From Candidatus Melainabacteria bacterium (GTDB taxonomy: Bacteria; Cyanobacteriota; Vampirovibrionia; Vampirovibrionales; JAJTHC01), in assembly GCA_026389055.1 (NCBI GenBank), contig JAPLIO010000214.1:1-33448 (forward strand): DNA of 33,448 nucleotides, read 5' to 3'. The notes under the pieces are model-generated. The model was given only the letters and a program-made list of their open reading frames with translations, had not been told where the DNA came from and did not search any database. Both the position numbers and the translations under genes were made by a program. Every line of letters starts with the position of its first letter. Positions within the stretch are counted from its first letter, which is position 1. Shown piece by piece: positions 1 through 7,465 of this stretch.

Positions 1-309
1 GGCTCTTTAGGTGGCTTGCTTCGGCATAGTAATGTGGGCAACGGAGCAATTATTGGGGCTTCTATCGGGGCGGGTATTGGGTTAATTCAAAGTTTATTTC
101 AAACCAAACCACAACCTGTTGAATTAGAAAATAACGCCCCATTAACACTAGTTTTGGAACAATCTTTTACGGTGGGGGGCAATACCGTACCTTTACAAGT
201 GGTTTTACCCCCTTATACACCGAAAAGTACCGCATCGCCTACTGCTTCATCCAATAAACCCACCCAAGTAGTAATTCCACCAGAAGGTACAGGCTACTAC
301 GGTTATTAG
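1..309 (+). CDS. C-terminal part of a glycine-zipper protein (5' end outside window)
   Basis: The frame is open to the left edge of the window, so this is the 3' end of a longer gene; the TTG at 16 is probably not the real start. The visible part begins with a small-residue-rich hydrophobic stretch (GNGAIIGASIGAGIGLIQSL) with glycines spaced like a glycine zipper, which usually forms a membrane-inserting helical hairpin. A Pro/Thr/Ser-rich tail ending in GYYGY follows. Function is not recognised. An outer-membrane or surface-associated role is an inference from composition only. It ends 35 bp before a family A repeat. Confidence 0.6.
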   Translation, partial: GSLGGLLRHSNVGNGAIIGASIGAGIGLIQSLFQTKPQPVELENNAPLTLVLEQSFTVGGNTVPLQVVLPPYTPKSTASPTASSNKPTQVVIPPEGTGYYGY

Positions 310-343
310 TAATGAAACGGTAAAAGAACTCCATCAAGCTCAT

Positions 344-550
344 TAGACCTCTTGCATGACTCGAGAGGTGGGTGCAGATTCTAGGAATGTTGTTTGCCCT
401 GCAAACAGGTTGCTTTAGCAACCAAGAACGGAGAATTTGACGTGTACAGAGAAGTACATAAGAATTCGAGTACCACAAATGACAACGTAAAACGTTCTAC
501 GTTTTCTCGCCCTGCGGATGCCCCAGATATCGAGTCATGCAAGAGGTCTA
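344..550. repeat. MITE-like repeat family A, copy 1 (expanded, 207 bp)
   Basis: The ends are a perfect 20-bp inverted repeat (TAGACCTCTTGCATGACTCG at 344-363, its complement at 531-550), beginning and ending in TA. The interior matches copies at 6506 and 21165, but this copy is about 60 bp longer. The extra bases include three short perfect palindromes: 391-407 (7-bp arms), 408-423 (6-bp arms) and 489-505 (7-bp arms, ACGT core). No coding capacity. It fills most of the 340-bp spacer between the first two genes; the remaining roughly 100 bp before 650 show nothing recognisable. Confidence 0.9.
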
Positions 551-649
551 TTATTTAACAAGTAACCCTTCAGAAGTGGTTCCATTCTACCGAAATAACC
601 AATAGTAGTTCTTATTTGTTAGTTAGCTTGGTTAGGGTAGGTTTAAAAA

Positions 650-1540
650 ATGGAACGGTTTATCAGCTTTTTAAAACGGGGTGCCTACGGTTTAGGCTTC
701 TTCTCTGTAGGACTATTTCTTGTTTGGGCTTGTACCTTTATACCACCTATTGCAGTAAACCCTCTGTTTAAAAGTAGTCATGCTTTTTTTAGTTTACCTT
801 TAACGATACTGTTGCCCACTTTCTTTAAATCCAATCAACAAGGCACATTGTTTCTTTATGCTATTGTTGTTTCCGTAACCTCTTTCTGTTTTGGGCAGCT
901 AGTTGAGCGATTGGAACTCTGGTCTATCAATAGCGAACAACAAAAACAAAAACGAAAAAACTTTACAGGACCTAACCTCATTCAACGCATCAAAGCAATG
1001 ATGATTGATTTAAAGCGGGGTAAGTTAAAATCAGTTACCTCTAAAGGGTTAATAGCATGGCTAACCAACAATAATCAAGCTTGCTATTTTGCTTTAGTCT
1101 CATTCCCCTTTCAAACCAACCGTGCTAAAGGTGAAGTATTTTTTGAATACAACTTCTTTGAAGGTAAAGAAGTTGCTTCGCCTCCCAATACACTACTCAT
1201 CAAATTCCACTCGTTACAACAGGCTATTCAATACGCCAAAAATACCAGCCAACGCCTCAAGCATGCCTATGCCCAAATGCGTCCTTCGGAAGTAAAACCT
1301 GTTTTTAAGATAGCCATCCATCGTAGTTTAGAAGCTGCGGATAGTGAAGCGTTGGCTACATTGCTCAACTTTTGCCAAGAACTTTGTAAAATAGCTTCTC
1401 CATCGCAAGTTATTAGTTCTCACGATGTTTATCTGTCTATTCAGGAAAACAAAAAGACCAAAGCCCCCTGTGAGTTAGTGCCTTTAGGGTTTTATCGGTT
1501 TGCCAGTAGCCCCATGCAAGAAGTGTTTGAAGTGGAATAA
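650..1540 (+). CDS. Membrane-anchored protein of unknown function
   Basis: A 296-residue protein. Two or three hydrophobic segments lie in the first 95 residues (about 14-34, 45-60 and 67-84), followed by a basic linker (about 95-115) and a soluble C-terminal domain of about 180 residues with no motif I recognise. The likely topology is an N-terminal membrane anchor with a cytoplasmic domain. The start ATG at 650 has no good ribosome site (A-rich only), so a downstream start is possible, although the hydrophobic N-terminus supports this one. It sits alone between a family A repeat and the bL25 gene. The spacer after it (1541-1737) has a weak 6-bp hairpin near 1556-1576 and nothing else clear. 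Confidence 0.6.
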   Translation: MERFISFLKRGAYGLGFFSVGLFLVWACTFIPPIAVNPLFKSSHAFFSLPLTILLPTFFKSNQQGTLFLYAIVVSVTSFCFGQLVERLELWSINSEQQKQKRKNFTGPNLIQRIKAMMIDLKRGKLKSVTSKGLIAWLTNNNQACYFALVSFPFQTNRAKGEVFFEYNFFEGKEVASPPNTLLIKFHSLQQAIQYAKNTSQRLKHAYAQMRPSEVKPVFKIAIHRSLEAADSEALATLLNFCQELCKIASPSQVISSHDVYLSIQENKKTKAPCELVPLGFYRFASSPMQEVFEVE

Positions 1541-1737
1541 GCACGCTTTTTTATTGAGAGGATAGACTTTCCTCTTGTATTTCTCCTATGTTTCTTGCTT
1601 AATAAGGGTAAGAAATGCAGGGTACTTTCATTTGCGATAGTACGTTGGTTTCGCTTTTTTTCCCCAGACACCCTCTTGGTGGTTTGTTTGTTGAAAACTC
1701 CCTGACCCCAAAATAATCATAATGGAGCATCCGACTG

Positions 1738-2034
1738 ATGATGACGACAGCAACAGAAACCCCCACTAAACTAGAAGCCCAAGAGCGGGATACGGCACGC
1801 AACCCTCGGCAATTGAGAAAAGACGGTCTTATTCCAGCTACCATTTACGGTAAAGGCTTCGGTCCATTATCTGTGCAAGTAATAACCAAGCCGTTTTATA
1901 TGGCTTACAGAGATGGTGCAGATTTATTTGAATTAGAAGGGCTTGGCTTAGTGGTTAAAGCGCATCAAGTTCAAATTCATTCTCTTTCGCATGAAATTCT
2001 TCACATTGAATTTTTGTTTGAATCAAAAATTTAA
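1738..2034 (+). CDS. rplY: 50S ribosomal protein bL25 (short form)
   Basis: bL25 binds 5S rRNA in the central protuberance of the large subunit. The 98-residue protein has the family layout: an N-terminal R-x2-ARQLRK-type segment (RDTARNPRQLRKDGLIPA, residues 18-35), then ATIYGKGFGPLSVQV, then a histidine-containing strand near the C-terminus (SHEILHIEFLF) matching the usual bL25 ending. Length is close to the 94-residue E. coli protein and lacks the C-terminal TL5/CTC extension. Two ATG codons in tandem (1738 and 1741) make the exact start ambiguous. A GGAG lies about 12 nt upstream. A strong terminator follows at once, so this is a monocistronic unit. Confidence 0.85.
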   Translation: MMTTATETPTKLEAQERDTARNPRQLRKDGLIPATIYGKGFGPLSVQVITKPFYMAYRDGADLFELEGLGLVVKAHQVQIHSLSHEILHIEFLFESKI

Positions 2035-2047
2035 CGTTCAGTCATTG

Positions 2048-2099
2048 AATAAAAACAAAACACGCTTACCTTTTTAGATAAGTGTGTTTTGTTTTTATT
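2048..2099. terminator. Bidirectional intrinsic terminator
   Basis: A long A-rich/T-rich stem: the left arm 2048-2068 ends in CACGCTTA and the right arm 2079-2099 begins TAAGTGTG, with one G-T type mismatch and a 10-nt loop. The arms carry A runs and T runs on either side, so it can work for the plus-strand bL25 gene and for the minus-strand gene ending at 2116. Confidence 0.85.
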
Positions 2100-2115
2100 T
2101 AATCTCTCCGTTGGA

Positions 2116-2442
2116 TTATTCTACGGCACAGGTGCTACACAAGCCATCCTGCTTACAAATAGCGTCTCTGCTAATGTTGGGTAATTGGGCTTCCAGCATC
2201 GCACTAGAAGGCGAAGGGCGTTTACTAACGGGTGGTTCGGCACTCACACTAGTTTCTTTAGAAGAAGCGAGTAACTGACTTAACAAGTCTAAATCTTGAG
2301 CAGACAAACCCGCTGTATTGCTACTGGTTAGCCCCTTTTCTGTGGCTGTAACAACGTTGGTAGGTTGTTTAGTTGAAGGGGATGTGGATGGTAATAGGGG
2401 CTGGTTTGAACCCTGTCCAATGGGTGAAAGACTCATCATCAT
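2116..2442 (-). CDS. Small Ser/Thr/Pro-rich protein with a Cys-rich tail, unknown
   Basis: About 108 residues from the first of three tandem ATG codons (start MMMSLSPIG). An upstream in-frame ATG at 2478 would add 12 residues. An AAGGA lies about 11 nt before the chosen start, and the triple-ATG start recurs elsewhere in the window, so 2442 is preferred. The protein is low-complexity (Ser, Thr, Pro, Gln) and probably disordered, with one predicted helix (LSAQDLDLLSQLLASS). It ends in a conserved-looking C-terminal motif with three cysteines (CKQDGLCSTCAVE), possibly metal-binding or a modification site. Function unknown. It converges on the bL25 gene with a shared terminator. Confidence 0.6.
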   Translation of the reverse strand: MMMSLSPIGQGSNQPLLPSTSPSTKQPTNVVTATEKGLTSSNTAGLSAQDLDLLSQLLASSKETSVSAEPPVSKRPSPSSAMLEAQLPNISRDAICKQDGLCSTCAVE

Positions 2443-2491
2443 TTTAGAGTGATTCCTTACGATTATTATTTGACACACACTAATAGTTAAA

Positions 2492-2523
2492 GTTAGTAAG
2501 AATCAACAGAGATTCTTACTAAC
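2492..2523. repeat. Perfect 13-bp inverted repeat, possible operator
   Basis: GTTAGTAAGAATC, six-base spacer, then the exact complement. It lies about 50 bp upstream of the minus-strand start at 2442 and 180 bp upstream of the plus-strand gene at 2703, inside their divergent spacer. Position and symmetry fit an operator for a dimeric repressor, or a palindromic micro-repeat of the kind nested in family A copies. No U-run follows on either strand, so a terminator is unlikely. Confidence 0.6.
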
Positions 2524-2702
2524 GGCATAAAACCAACAATCTAGCCTCTTTGTGCTATCGGTGTTTGTATGCTTTTCAAAAGCTAAGGTAATCTGCAGAC
2601 CATTTTAACCTTTTACCTCTTTCTCTATAAGACGAAACGGCTTCCTTTATGGCATAATAAAAACAATTGCCCCCTTGCCTTGTTGTAGGATATTCGCTTG
2701 CC

Positions 2703-3683
2703 ATGATGATGATGATGTCTGTAGAAGAAACGCCCACCACCATAGCCCCTTCGGCACCGCCTGCCTTACCCCCCGAAAAAATGGCGATTGATTGGATGAT
2801 TTCCCCGCCACCACCACCGAGGAATAACGCCACTACCGTTGCAGGCAATCCCAACGATGAAGAAGGTAATACTAATAACAGTTTGTCTTCTTCTGAAGCG
2901 AAAAATACCACGTTGCCAGCCTTAGCAACGGCATTAACCAAACCGTGGGAAGCATGGCAAACTAAAATGCAAGCAGAAGAACTGCCCATTGTAGACCCCA
3001 TCTTAGAACGTTGCTGGCCCTATTTCCTAACAGAAGGCGTCGCTTTCGGAATTTTTGGCTTTATGGCGGTTGTGCTACCCGCCGTTTTAGGGGCAGATGC
3101 CAGTGCCGATTTCATGGGTATTTTATTTGTAATGTGTGCGGTTATGCAGTTGGTTCGTTCCTACACAGCCAGAGAATTACCGGGGTTTTTGCCTAGTTTA
3201 ATTGCAGCCGTGTTTACCCTCAACATTGGGGCGTTAATTTTCGCTTACCCCACAGACCGTTCCATTAGCACCCCCTTGGGGCTGTGTCTATTTTTCATGG
3301 TGCAAGCCCTAACCAACTTCTTTTTTAGCCAAAACTTCAAGCCCTTCCCCTACGCACAAGGCTTTTTATTTCTAGGCACCCTTTGTGGGCTATTCCTTTT
3401 TCTGATGGTGATTCCCAACGTGTGGAAAGACGATATTCTTCAAAACTTGTTGGTAGGCACCGAACTCCTCCTACACGGAGCCATTTTAGCAGGAGTCGCC
3501 CTAGGGTTACAGAGAATGGCTAGGGGGCAAGATGCCCTGCACCCATTAGCAACCTTACAATATAATCAATACCCGTTCAGCCGTAACGAAAAAGCAGAGG
3601 TTACAACCCGCCGTTCCGCTACGGCAACCAACCAAACTGCCGCTATAACAGATGGGGTTACGGCTGCACCGTGGCAATTGTAA
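2703..3683 (+). CDS. HdeD-like (DUF308) multi-pass membrane protein
   Basis: A 326-residue protein starting with five ATG codons in a row (2703-2717). A TTG at 2667 would add 12 residues but is less likely. Residues 1-105 are soluble, Pro/Asn/Ser-rich, with a coiled helix around LTKPWEAWQTKM. From about 115 to 280 there are six hydrophobic segments with the repeated G-x-L/F-x2-G and conserved-proline pattern of HdeD/DUF308 proteins (for example GIFGFMAVVLPAVL). HdeD is linked to acid resistance in enterobacteria; the role here is unknown. The long soluble N-terminus is unusual for HdeD. It overlaps recF by 13 nt, so the two are probably cotranscribed. Confidence 0.6.
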   Translation: MMMMMSVEETPTTIAPSAPPALPPEKMAIDWMISPPPPPRNNATTVAGNPNDEEGNTNNSLSSSEAKNTTLPALATALTKPWEAWQTKMQAEELPIVDPILERCWPYFLTEGVAFGIFGFMAVVLPAVLGADASADFMGILFVMCAVMQLVRSYTARELPGFLPSLIAAVFTLNIGALIFAYPTDRSISTPLGLCLFFMVQALTNFFFSQNFKPFPYAQGFLFLGTLCGLFLFLMVIPNVWKDDILQNLLVGTELLLHGAILAGVALGLQRMARGQDALHPLATLQYNQYPFSRNEKAEVTTRRSATATNQTAAITDGVTAAPWQL

Positions 3684-4948
3684 CCCAAGTTCATCTTAAA
3701 AATTTTCGCAATATCCCTGAATTAAACTGGGATTGTTCGCCCCATTGCAATTTAATTTTAGGGCAAAACGCCCAAGGCAAAACGAATCTGCTGGAAGCGT
3801 TGTATTTCTTATCGAATACTAAATCCAACCGTAGTTCGCAAGATTTTGAGCTAGTTACTGCGGGCGAATTACCCTGTACCACGCCTGCTGGTTCAGAAAC
3901 AACCCGCAACCCGAAAACAGAAGGGTGCCTTATTCAAGCCAACGTTCAACGCTTGGGGGTTCACACGGTTAGCACGCAATTGGAAGCGAAAATTTTACCC
4001 GCCACCCAAGGTAAAAGCGGATGGCGAACCCAGTTTCGGCTGAACCAAAACCCTGTTAAAAATCGATCTCAACTGCTAGGGCAATTCCCGACCGTTTCGT
4101 TTTATAGTACAGATTTACTGCTGCTTCGGGGCGGGCTACCCCAACACCGCAGGCACTGGTTAGATGCAGCTACTGCTCAACTAAGCCCCTTGCATATTAC
4201 CCATCTCGCCAATTTTCAGAAGGTGTTACAACACAAAAACCATCTGCTTCGCCACCTGCATTCCCCCCACTTATCGGCTGACCAACAGGCCGTTTTAGAA
4301 GTTTTAAACACCCAATTAGCCACCAGTATGGGGCTAGTAATTGCAGGCAGACTTCGGTATTTAGAGGCTTTGGTTCCGCATTTTGAAGCCAGTTACGCCC
4401 AATTGTGTGCCGAAGTTGAAACGTCACCCAGCATTCATTATAAGGTGGCAGGGTTTAGCAAAGTGTTTACCACGAAAACCACCGCTAGCTTAGCCCATTT
4501 GGCTTCGTTAACACCCCAAGCGTGGGAAGGGTTATATCACGACCGTTTAGCCCAAACGCTAGGGTTAGAATGCCAACGCCAGCAGTGCCAAACAGGGCCG
4601 CATCGGGATGATATTAGCGTGGAATTGGGAACGGGGTTATTAGCCAACCGTTTTGCCAGCCAAGGGCAACAACGGAGCCTTGTTTTAGCCCTTAAATTGG
4701 CGGAATTAGCGTTGTTGGAAGGGCATCTTCAAGAAACCCCTGTGTTGTTGTTGGATGATGTAATGGCAGAGCTAGACCCTATTAGGCAGCAGCAATTGTT
4801 ACATCATTTACCGAAGCAGGCACAAGTATTTATTACCACCACGCATTGGGAAGGCGATGCCACGGCGTTGCTTCAAACGCTGCTAAGGGATAATAGCCCG
4901 TTAACAGTTTGGGAAGTTCGCCAAGGGCAATTAACGTTAAAAACGTAA
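3671..4948 (+). CDS. recF: DNA replication and repair protein RecF
   Basis: RecF is an SMC-like ATPase that, with RecO and RecR, helps load RecA at single-strand gaps. The GTG start lies inside the 3' end of the preceding gene. The sequence shows HLKNFRNIPELNWDCSPHCN followed by Walker A (GQNAQGKT, residues 31-38), the ABC signature (SQGQQRS, about 329-335) and Walker B (VLLLDDVMAELD, about 359-370). The 425 residues are somewhat longer than the usual 360-380, with extra sequence between the Walker A region and the middle of the protein. No dnaA, dnaN or gyrB lies nearby, so recF is not in the classical oriC cluster here. Confidence 0.95.
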   Translation: MAIVTQVHLKNFRNIPELNWDCSPHCNLILGQNAQGKTNLLEALYFLSNTKSNRSSQDFELVTAGELPCTTPAGSETTRNPKTEGCLIQANVQRLGVHTVSTQLEAKILPATQGKSGWRTQFRLNQNPVKNRSQLLGQFPTVSFYSTDLLLLRGGLPQHRRHWLDAATAQLSPLHITHLANFQKVLQHKNHLLRHLHSPHLSADQQAVLEVLNTQLATSMGLVIAGRLRYLEALVPHFEASYAQLCAEVETSPSIHYKVAGFSKVFTTKTTASLAHLASLTPQAWEGLYHDRLAQTLGLECQRQQCQTGPHRDDISVELGTGLLANRFASQGQQRSLVLALKLAELALLEGHLQETPVLLLDDVMAELDPIRQQQLLHHLPKQAQVFITTTHWEGDATALLQTLLRDNSPLTVWEVRQGQLTLKT

Positions 4949-4953
4949 CTATA

Positions 4954-4990
4954 TCATCGATTGTTGTTCTCGTCTTTCGCTGGTTGGTTT
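4954..4990 (+). repeat. Fragment of repeat family B
   Basis: About 37 bp (TCATCGATTGTTGTTC through GCTGGTTGGTTT) closely match the first part of the family B repeats at 28939 (same strand) and 32644 (opposite strand). Similarity stops abruptly at 4990, so this is a truncated copy. It starts 6 bp after the recF stop. Confidence 0.7.
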
Positions 4991-5025
4991 GAACTCTTTC
5001 GCTATTCTAACTTTTAATTGATGTA

Positions 5026-5171
5026 ATACCATTTTCAAATAGGGCTAGCGTTAGATGGATATTAGGCACTGGCAAGTAAAAAACCGCAGGCGTACATATA
5101 GGTACGTTGAGGATTTTTTGCTTGATGGTAACAACGTAGACGCTGACGATAGTTCTATTTGAAAATGGTAT
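5026..5171. repeat. MITE-like single-hairpin element
   Basis: Terminal inverted repeat of 17 perfect bp (ATACCATTTTCAAATAG at 5026-5042, complement at 5155-5171), continuing inward for about 12 more bp with four mismatches. The interior is itself an imperfect inverted repeat around 5072-5133, so nearly the whole 146 bp can fold into one hairpin. It fills half of the 316-bp spacer between recF and the DnaJ-like gene. No coding capacity; the minus-strand frame across it is an artefact. Confidence 0.8.
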
Positions 5172-5264
5172 AAGAAGTTGTATTCATTGGGATAGTGCAA
5201 GTAGCCCCTCTTTTTGGTATAGTAAAAACAATTCAACTACTCTAATCATCAGGATGTTTCAGCC

Positions 5265-6251
5265 ATGAAATACAAAGATTATTACGCCGTTTTAGGCGTT
5301 GCACGTTCCGCCAGTGCCAAAGAAGTTAAATCTGCCTTCCGAAAAAAAGCCAAAGAATATCACCCCGATTTAAACCCCCAGCACGCCGAAAAATTCAAAG
5401 ACTTGAACGAAGCCTTTGAAGTATTAGGCGACGAACAAAAACGCAAACGCTACGATACCCTCGGTGCTAACTGGCAAGACGGGGCTAATTTTGACCCTCG
5501 GCAAGCAGCAGGCATGGGGGGCTTTAATGTTGAAGACCTGTTTTCAGGCTTTGGCAGTGGGGGTAGTGCAGGTTTTGGCGGAGCCGATTTTTTTGAATCG
5601 TTATTTGGCGGGCAACAACGGGCTTCCGCCAGTGCAAGAAACCCCTATGCTAGCCAGCAACAAGGAAGGTACCAGCAACAGCAACAAGCTCAACCCAAAG
5701 AAACCAAAGCCCAACTCGATAGCGAACAACCCATCTATATTCAATTGGAAGACGTACTAACAGGCGTTGAACGCAGCTTGTACATTCCGCACCGCAAAGA
5801 AGAAGTCTCCTTCAAAGTACCCAAAGGTATTGAACCCCATCAGCGGATACGGTTAAAAGGGTATGGCAAGGAAAGCACTAGGCAAAAAGGCATTTTTGGG
5901 GATTTGTACTTGAAAGTTACTTATCAAGAACACGCCGTTTTTGAAGTAAAGCCCGCTTCTCATAACTTGTATTGCCAGTTAGAATGCCCACCTTGGGGAT
6001 TTGTGCTAGGTAGCACTCTGAAAATTAAAACCTTAAGCGGCGATTCGTTCGAGCTAACCCTGCCCCCCAATAGTTCAACCGATAAAAAGTTACGGTTAAA
6101 AGGGTATGGGCTACCCGTTATGAAACCCAAAGCGGGCGAAACCGCCACCGTGGGCGATTTAATCGTTCAGTTGAAAGTAGCACTGCCCACCGCACCCACC
6201 AAAGCCCAATTAACAGCCTATGAAGCACTTAAAAAAGCCGATGCCTTGTAA
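5265..6251 (+). CDS. cbpA: CbpA-type DnaJ co-chaperone (no zinc finger)
   Basis: A class B J-domain protein that stimulates DnaK ATPase. Residues 1-68 form the J domain with the HPD motif at 33-35 (EYHPDLNP). Residues 75-125 are the G/F-rich linker, followed by a Gln/Ala-rich stretch to about 150, then the C-terminal substrate-binding region (about 155-320, with GIEPHQRIRLKGYG and a second LRLKGYG). The four CxxCxGxG repeats of true DnaJ are absent, which separates it from DnaJ. Length (328) is slightly above E. coli CbpA. The start ATG has AGGA 13 nt upstream. A TATAGT box lies at 5218-5223 with no convincing -35. The initiator tRNA follows downstream. Confidence 0.85.
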   Translation: MKYKDYYAVLGVARSASAKEVKSAFRKKAKEYHPDLNPQHAEKFKDLNEAFEVLGDEQKRKRYDTLGANWQDGANFDPRQAAGMGGFNVEDLFSGFGSGGSAGFGGADFFESLFGGQQRASASARNPYASQQQGRYQQQQQAQPKETKAQLDSEQPIYIQLEDVLTGVERSLYIPHRKEEVSFKVPKGIEPHQRIRLKGYGKESTRQKGIFGDLYLKVTYQEHAVFEVKPASHNLYCQLECPPWGFVLGSTLKIKTLSGDSFELTLPPNSSTDKKLRLKGYGLPVMKPKAGETATVGDLIVQLKVALPTAPTKAQLTAYEALKKADAL

Positions 6252-6278
6252 CGCCCTTGTAACATTAAAGCAAAGCCC

Positions 6279-6307
6279 TTGCATTGCAGTTTCTTTTCAA
6301 CCATAAT
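6279..6307 (+). promoter_or_regulatory. Candidate promoter for tRNA-fMet
   Basis: TTGCAT (6279-6284), 17-bp spacer, CATAAT (6302-6307). It lies 49 bp before the tRNA and downstream of the cbpA stop. Confidence 0.5.
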
Positions 6308-6355
6308 AACAAAGTGGCTAGGGAAGAAACGCCCAATACCATCAATACTCGCTAT

Positions 6356-6429
<74 letters not shown>

Positions 6430-6437
6430 AATATTTT

Positions 6438-6468
6438 AAGGGTTTCTTTTGTAAAGAAACCCTTTTTG
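6438..6468 (+). terminator. Intrinsic terminator after tRNA-fMet
   Basis: AAGGGTTTCTTT, a short loop, AAAGAAACCCTT, then a run of T residues. It ends immediately before the next promoter's -35 box. Confidence 0.9.
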
Positions 6469-6497
6469 TTGACATCTCGTATAGTTTTTGGTATAAG
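6469..6497 (+). promoter_or_regulatory. Strong sigma70-type promoter ahead of a family A repeat
   Basis: A perfect TTGACA (6469-6474), a 17-bp spacer and TATAAG (6492-6497). The predicted start lies at about 6504, two bases before the TA that begins the repeat at 6506. The next plus-strand gene starts at 6853, so the transcript would begin with the repeat. Confidence 0.7.
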
Positions 6498-6505
6498 CTG
6501 TTTAC

Positions 6506-6651
6506 TAGACCTCTTGCATGACTCGAGAGGTGGGTGCAGATTCTAGGAATGAGGAACGGAGAATTTGACGTGTACAGAGAAGTACATAAGAATTCGAGTA
6601 CCGCAAATGACAACGAAGATGCCCCAGATATCGAGCCATGCAAGAGGTCTA
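6506..6651. repeat. MITE-like repeat family A, copy 2 (basic 146-bp unit)
   Basis: Starts TAGACCTCTTGCATGACTCG and ends with its near complement (CGAGCCATGCAAGAGGTCTA, one mismatch). The interior matches copy 1 without its extra palindromes and copy 3 in the opposite orientation. It contains a small hairpin, TGTAC-agagaa-GTACA, at 6571-6586. The spacer 6652-6852 downstream shows no gene or clear signal. Confidence 0.9.
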
Positions 6652-6852
6652 CTACAATAAGGTTACTTTTCTGCATTCCGATACCTTCTTCCTTAAAAGT
6701 CTTCCTATTTGTCCATTCTTTACGTTTAATGGTATTTAGTGGATAATTTTCAAACGGTATTCTGTTTGTATTTCAGCCTAATAGGCAACTCTCAATTTAA
6801 AAATATAACCACGCTAACTTAAACCTTACAACCCGTAGGAATTCCCTGTCTA

Positions 6853-7437
6853 ATGATGATGGCACCAGCCCCTATCCCTCCTAAACAAAGTGATTTTTAT
6901 AATGTGGTGTGTAACGGCACTTGGTTGAACCGTTCGCAGTTTGCCCAAGCCCAAGCAGAGTTTAAAACAACCGATAATAAATTTCAAAGCGAGCAGCTAA
7001 CACAACAAAATAAAGATTGGTTTCAACAACAATCTATAGCCAATTCAAACCCTTTTGCTAAAGCGTTTGCTACTTCTACAGTTGGTGCTGCGGTAGCGTT
7101 ACCACCCACAGTACCTCAAGCGTCTCCCTTTGTAGATGAGGCCCGTGGGTTCTATTCTAAACTGGCGGATAATATGAGCCAAATTCGCTCTAGCTTATCG
7201 TTAGCCGTCATTAAAACCGTTGAAATGCCTAAAATTATGACGCAAGGGTTTATGGCGTTATTTGCCGTAGCGTTCTTATCTGGCAAGAAAGAAGCGACTT
7301 CTTCTACAGGGAAAATGAAGACGGAAGACCAAGAGGCTATTATGAAAGAAGCGGATGACACCCGTAAAATGCCCGAAATTTTCAATACCAACGTGGTAAA
7401 AGCCGCCAGTGGTGGCGGTGGGGCTTCCGCTCAGTAA
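6853..7437 (+). CDS. Unknown protein, lineage-specific
   Basis: A 194-residue protein starting with three ATG codons. A TAGGAAT lies 11-17 nt upstream. The first 75 residues are Gln/Asn/Ala-rich and hydrophilic. Two short hydrophobic stretches follow (about 78-92 TVGAAVALPPTVPQ and 135-147 TQGFMALFAVAFL), then a charged Lys/Glu/Asp segment and a Gly/Ala-rich tail (AASGGGGASAQ). No known domain. The composition resembles the products at 19559 and 26693 (Ala/Gln-rich with one or two small-residue hydrophobic helices). It converges on the lptD-like gene with a 28-bp gap and no visible terminator. Confidence 0.6.
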   Translation: MMMAPAPIPPKQSDFYNVVCNGTWLNRSQFAQAQAEFKTTDNKFQSEQLTQQNKDWFQQQSIANSNPFAKAFATSTVGAAVALPPTVPQASPFVDEARGFYSKLADNMSQIRSSLSLAVIKTVEMPKIMTQGFMALFAVAFLSGKKEATSSTGKMKTEDQEAIMKEADDTRKMPEIFNTNVVKAASGGGGASAQ

Positions 7438-7465
7438 CGGGTTATATTAAAGGGCGTTTGGGGTA

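Noticed and set aside
5051..5236. Minus-strand 61-codon frame
   Set aside because: It covers the hairpin element and the promoter region of cbpA, with no ribosome site.
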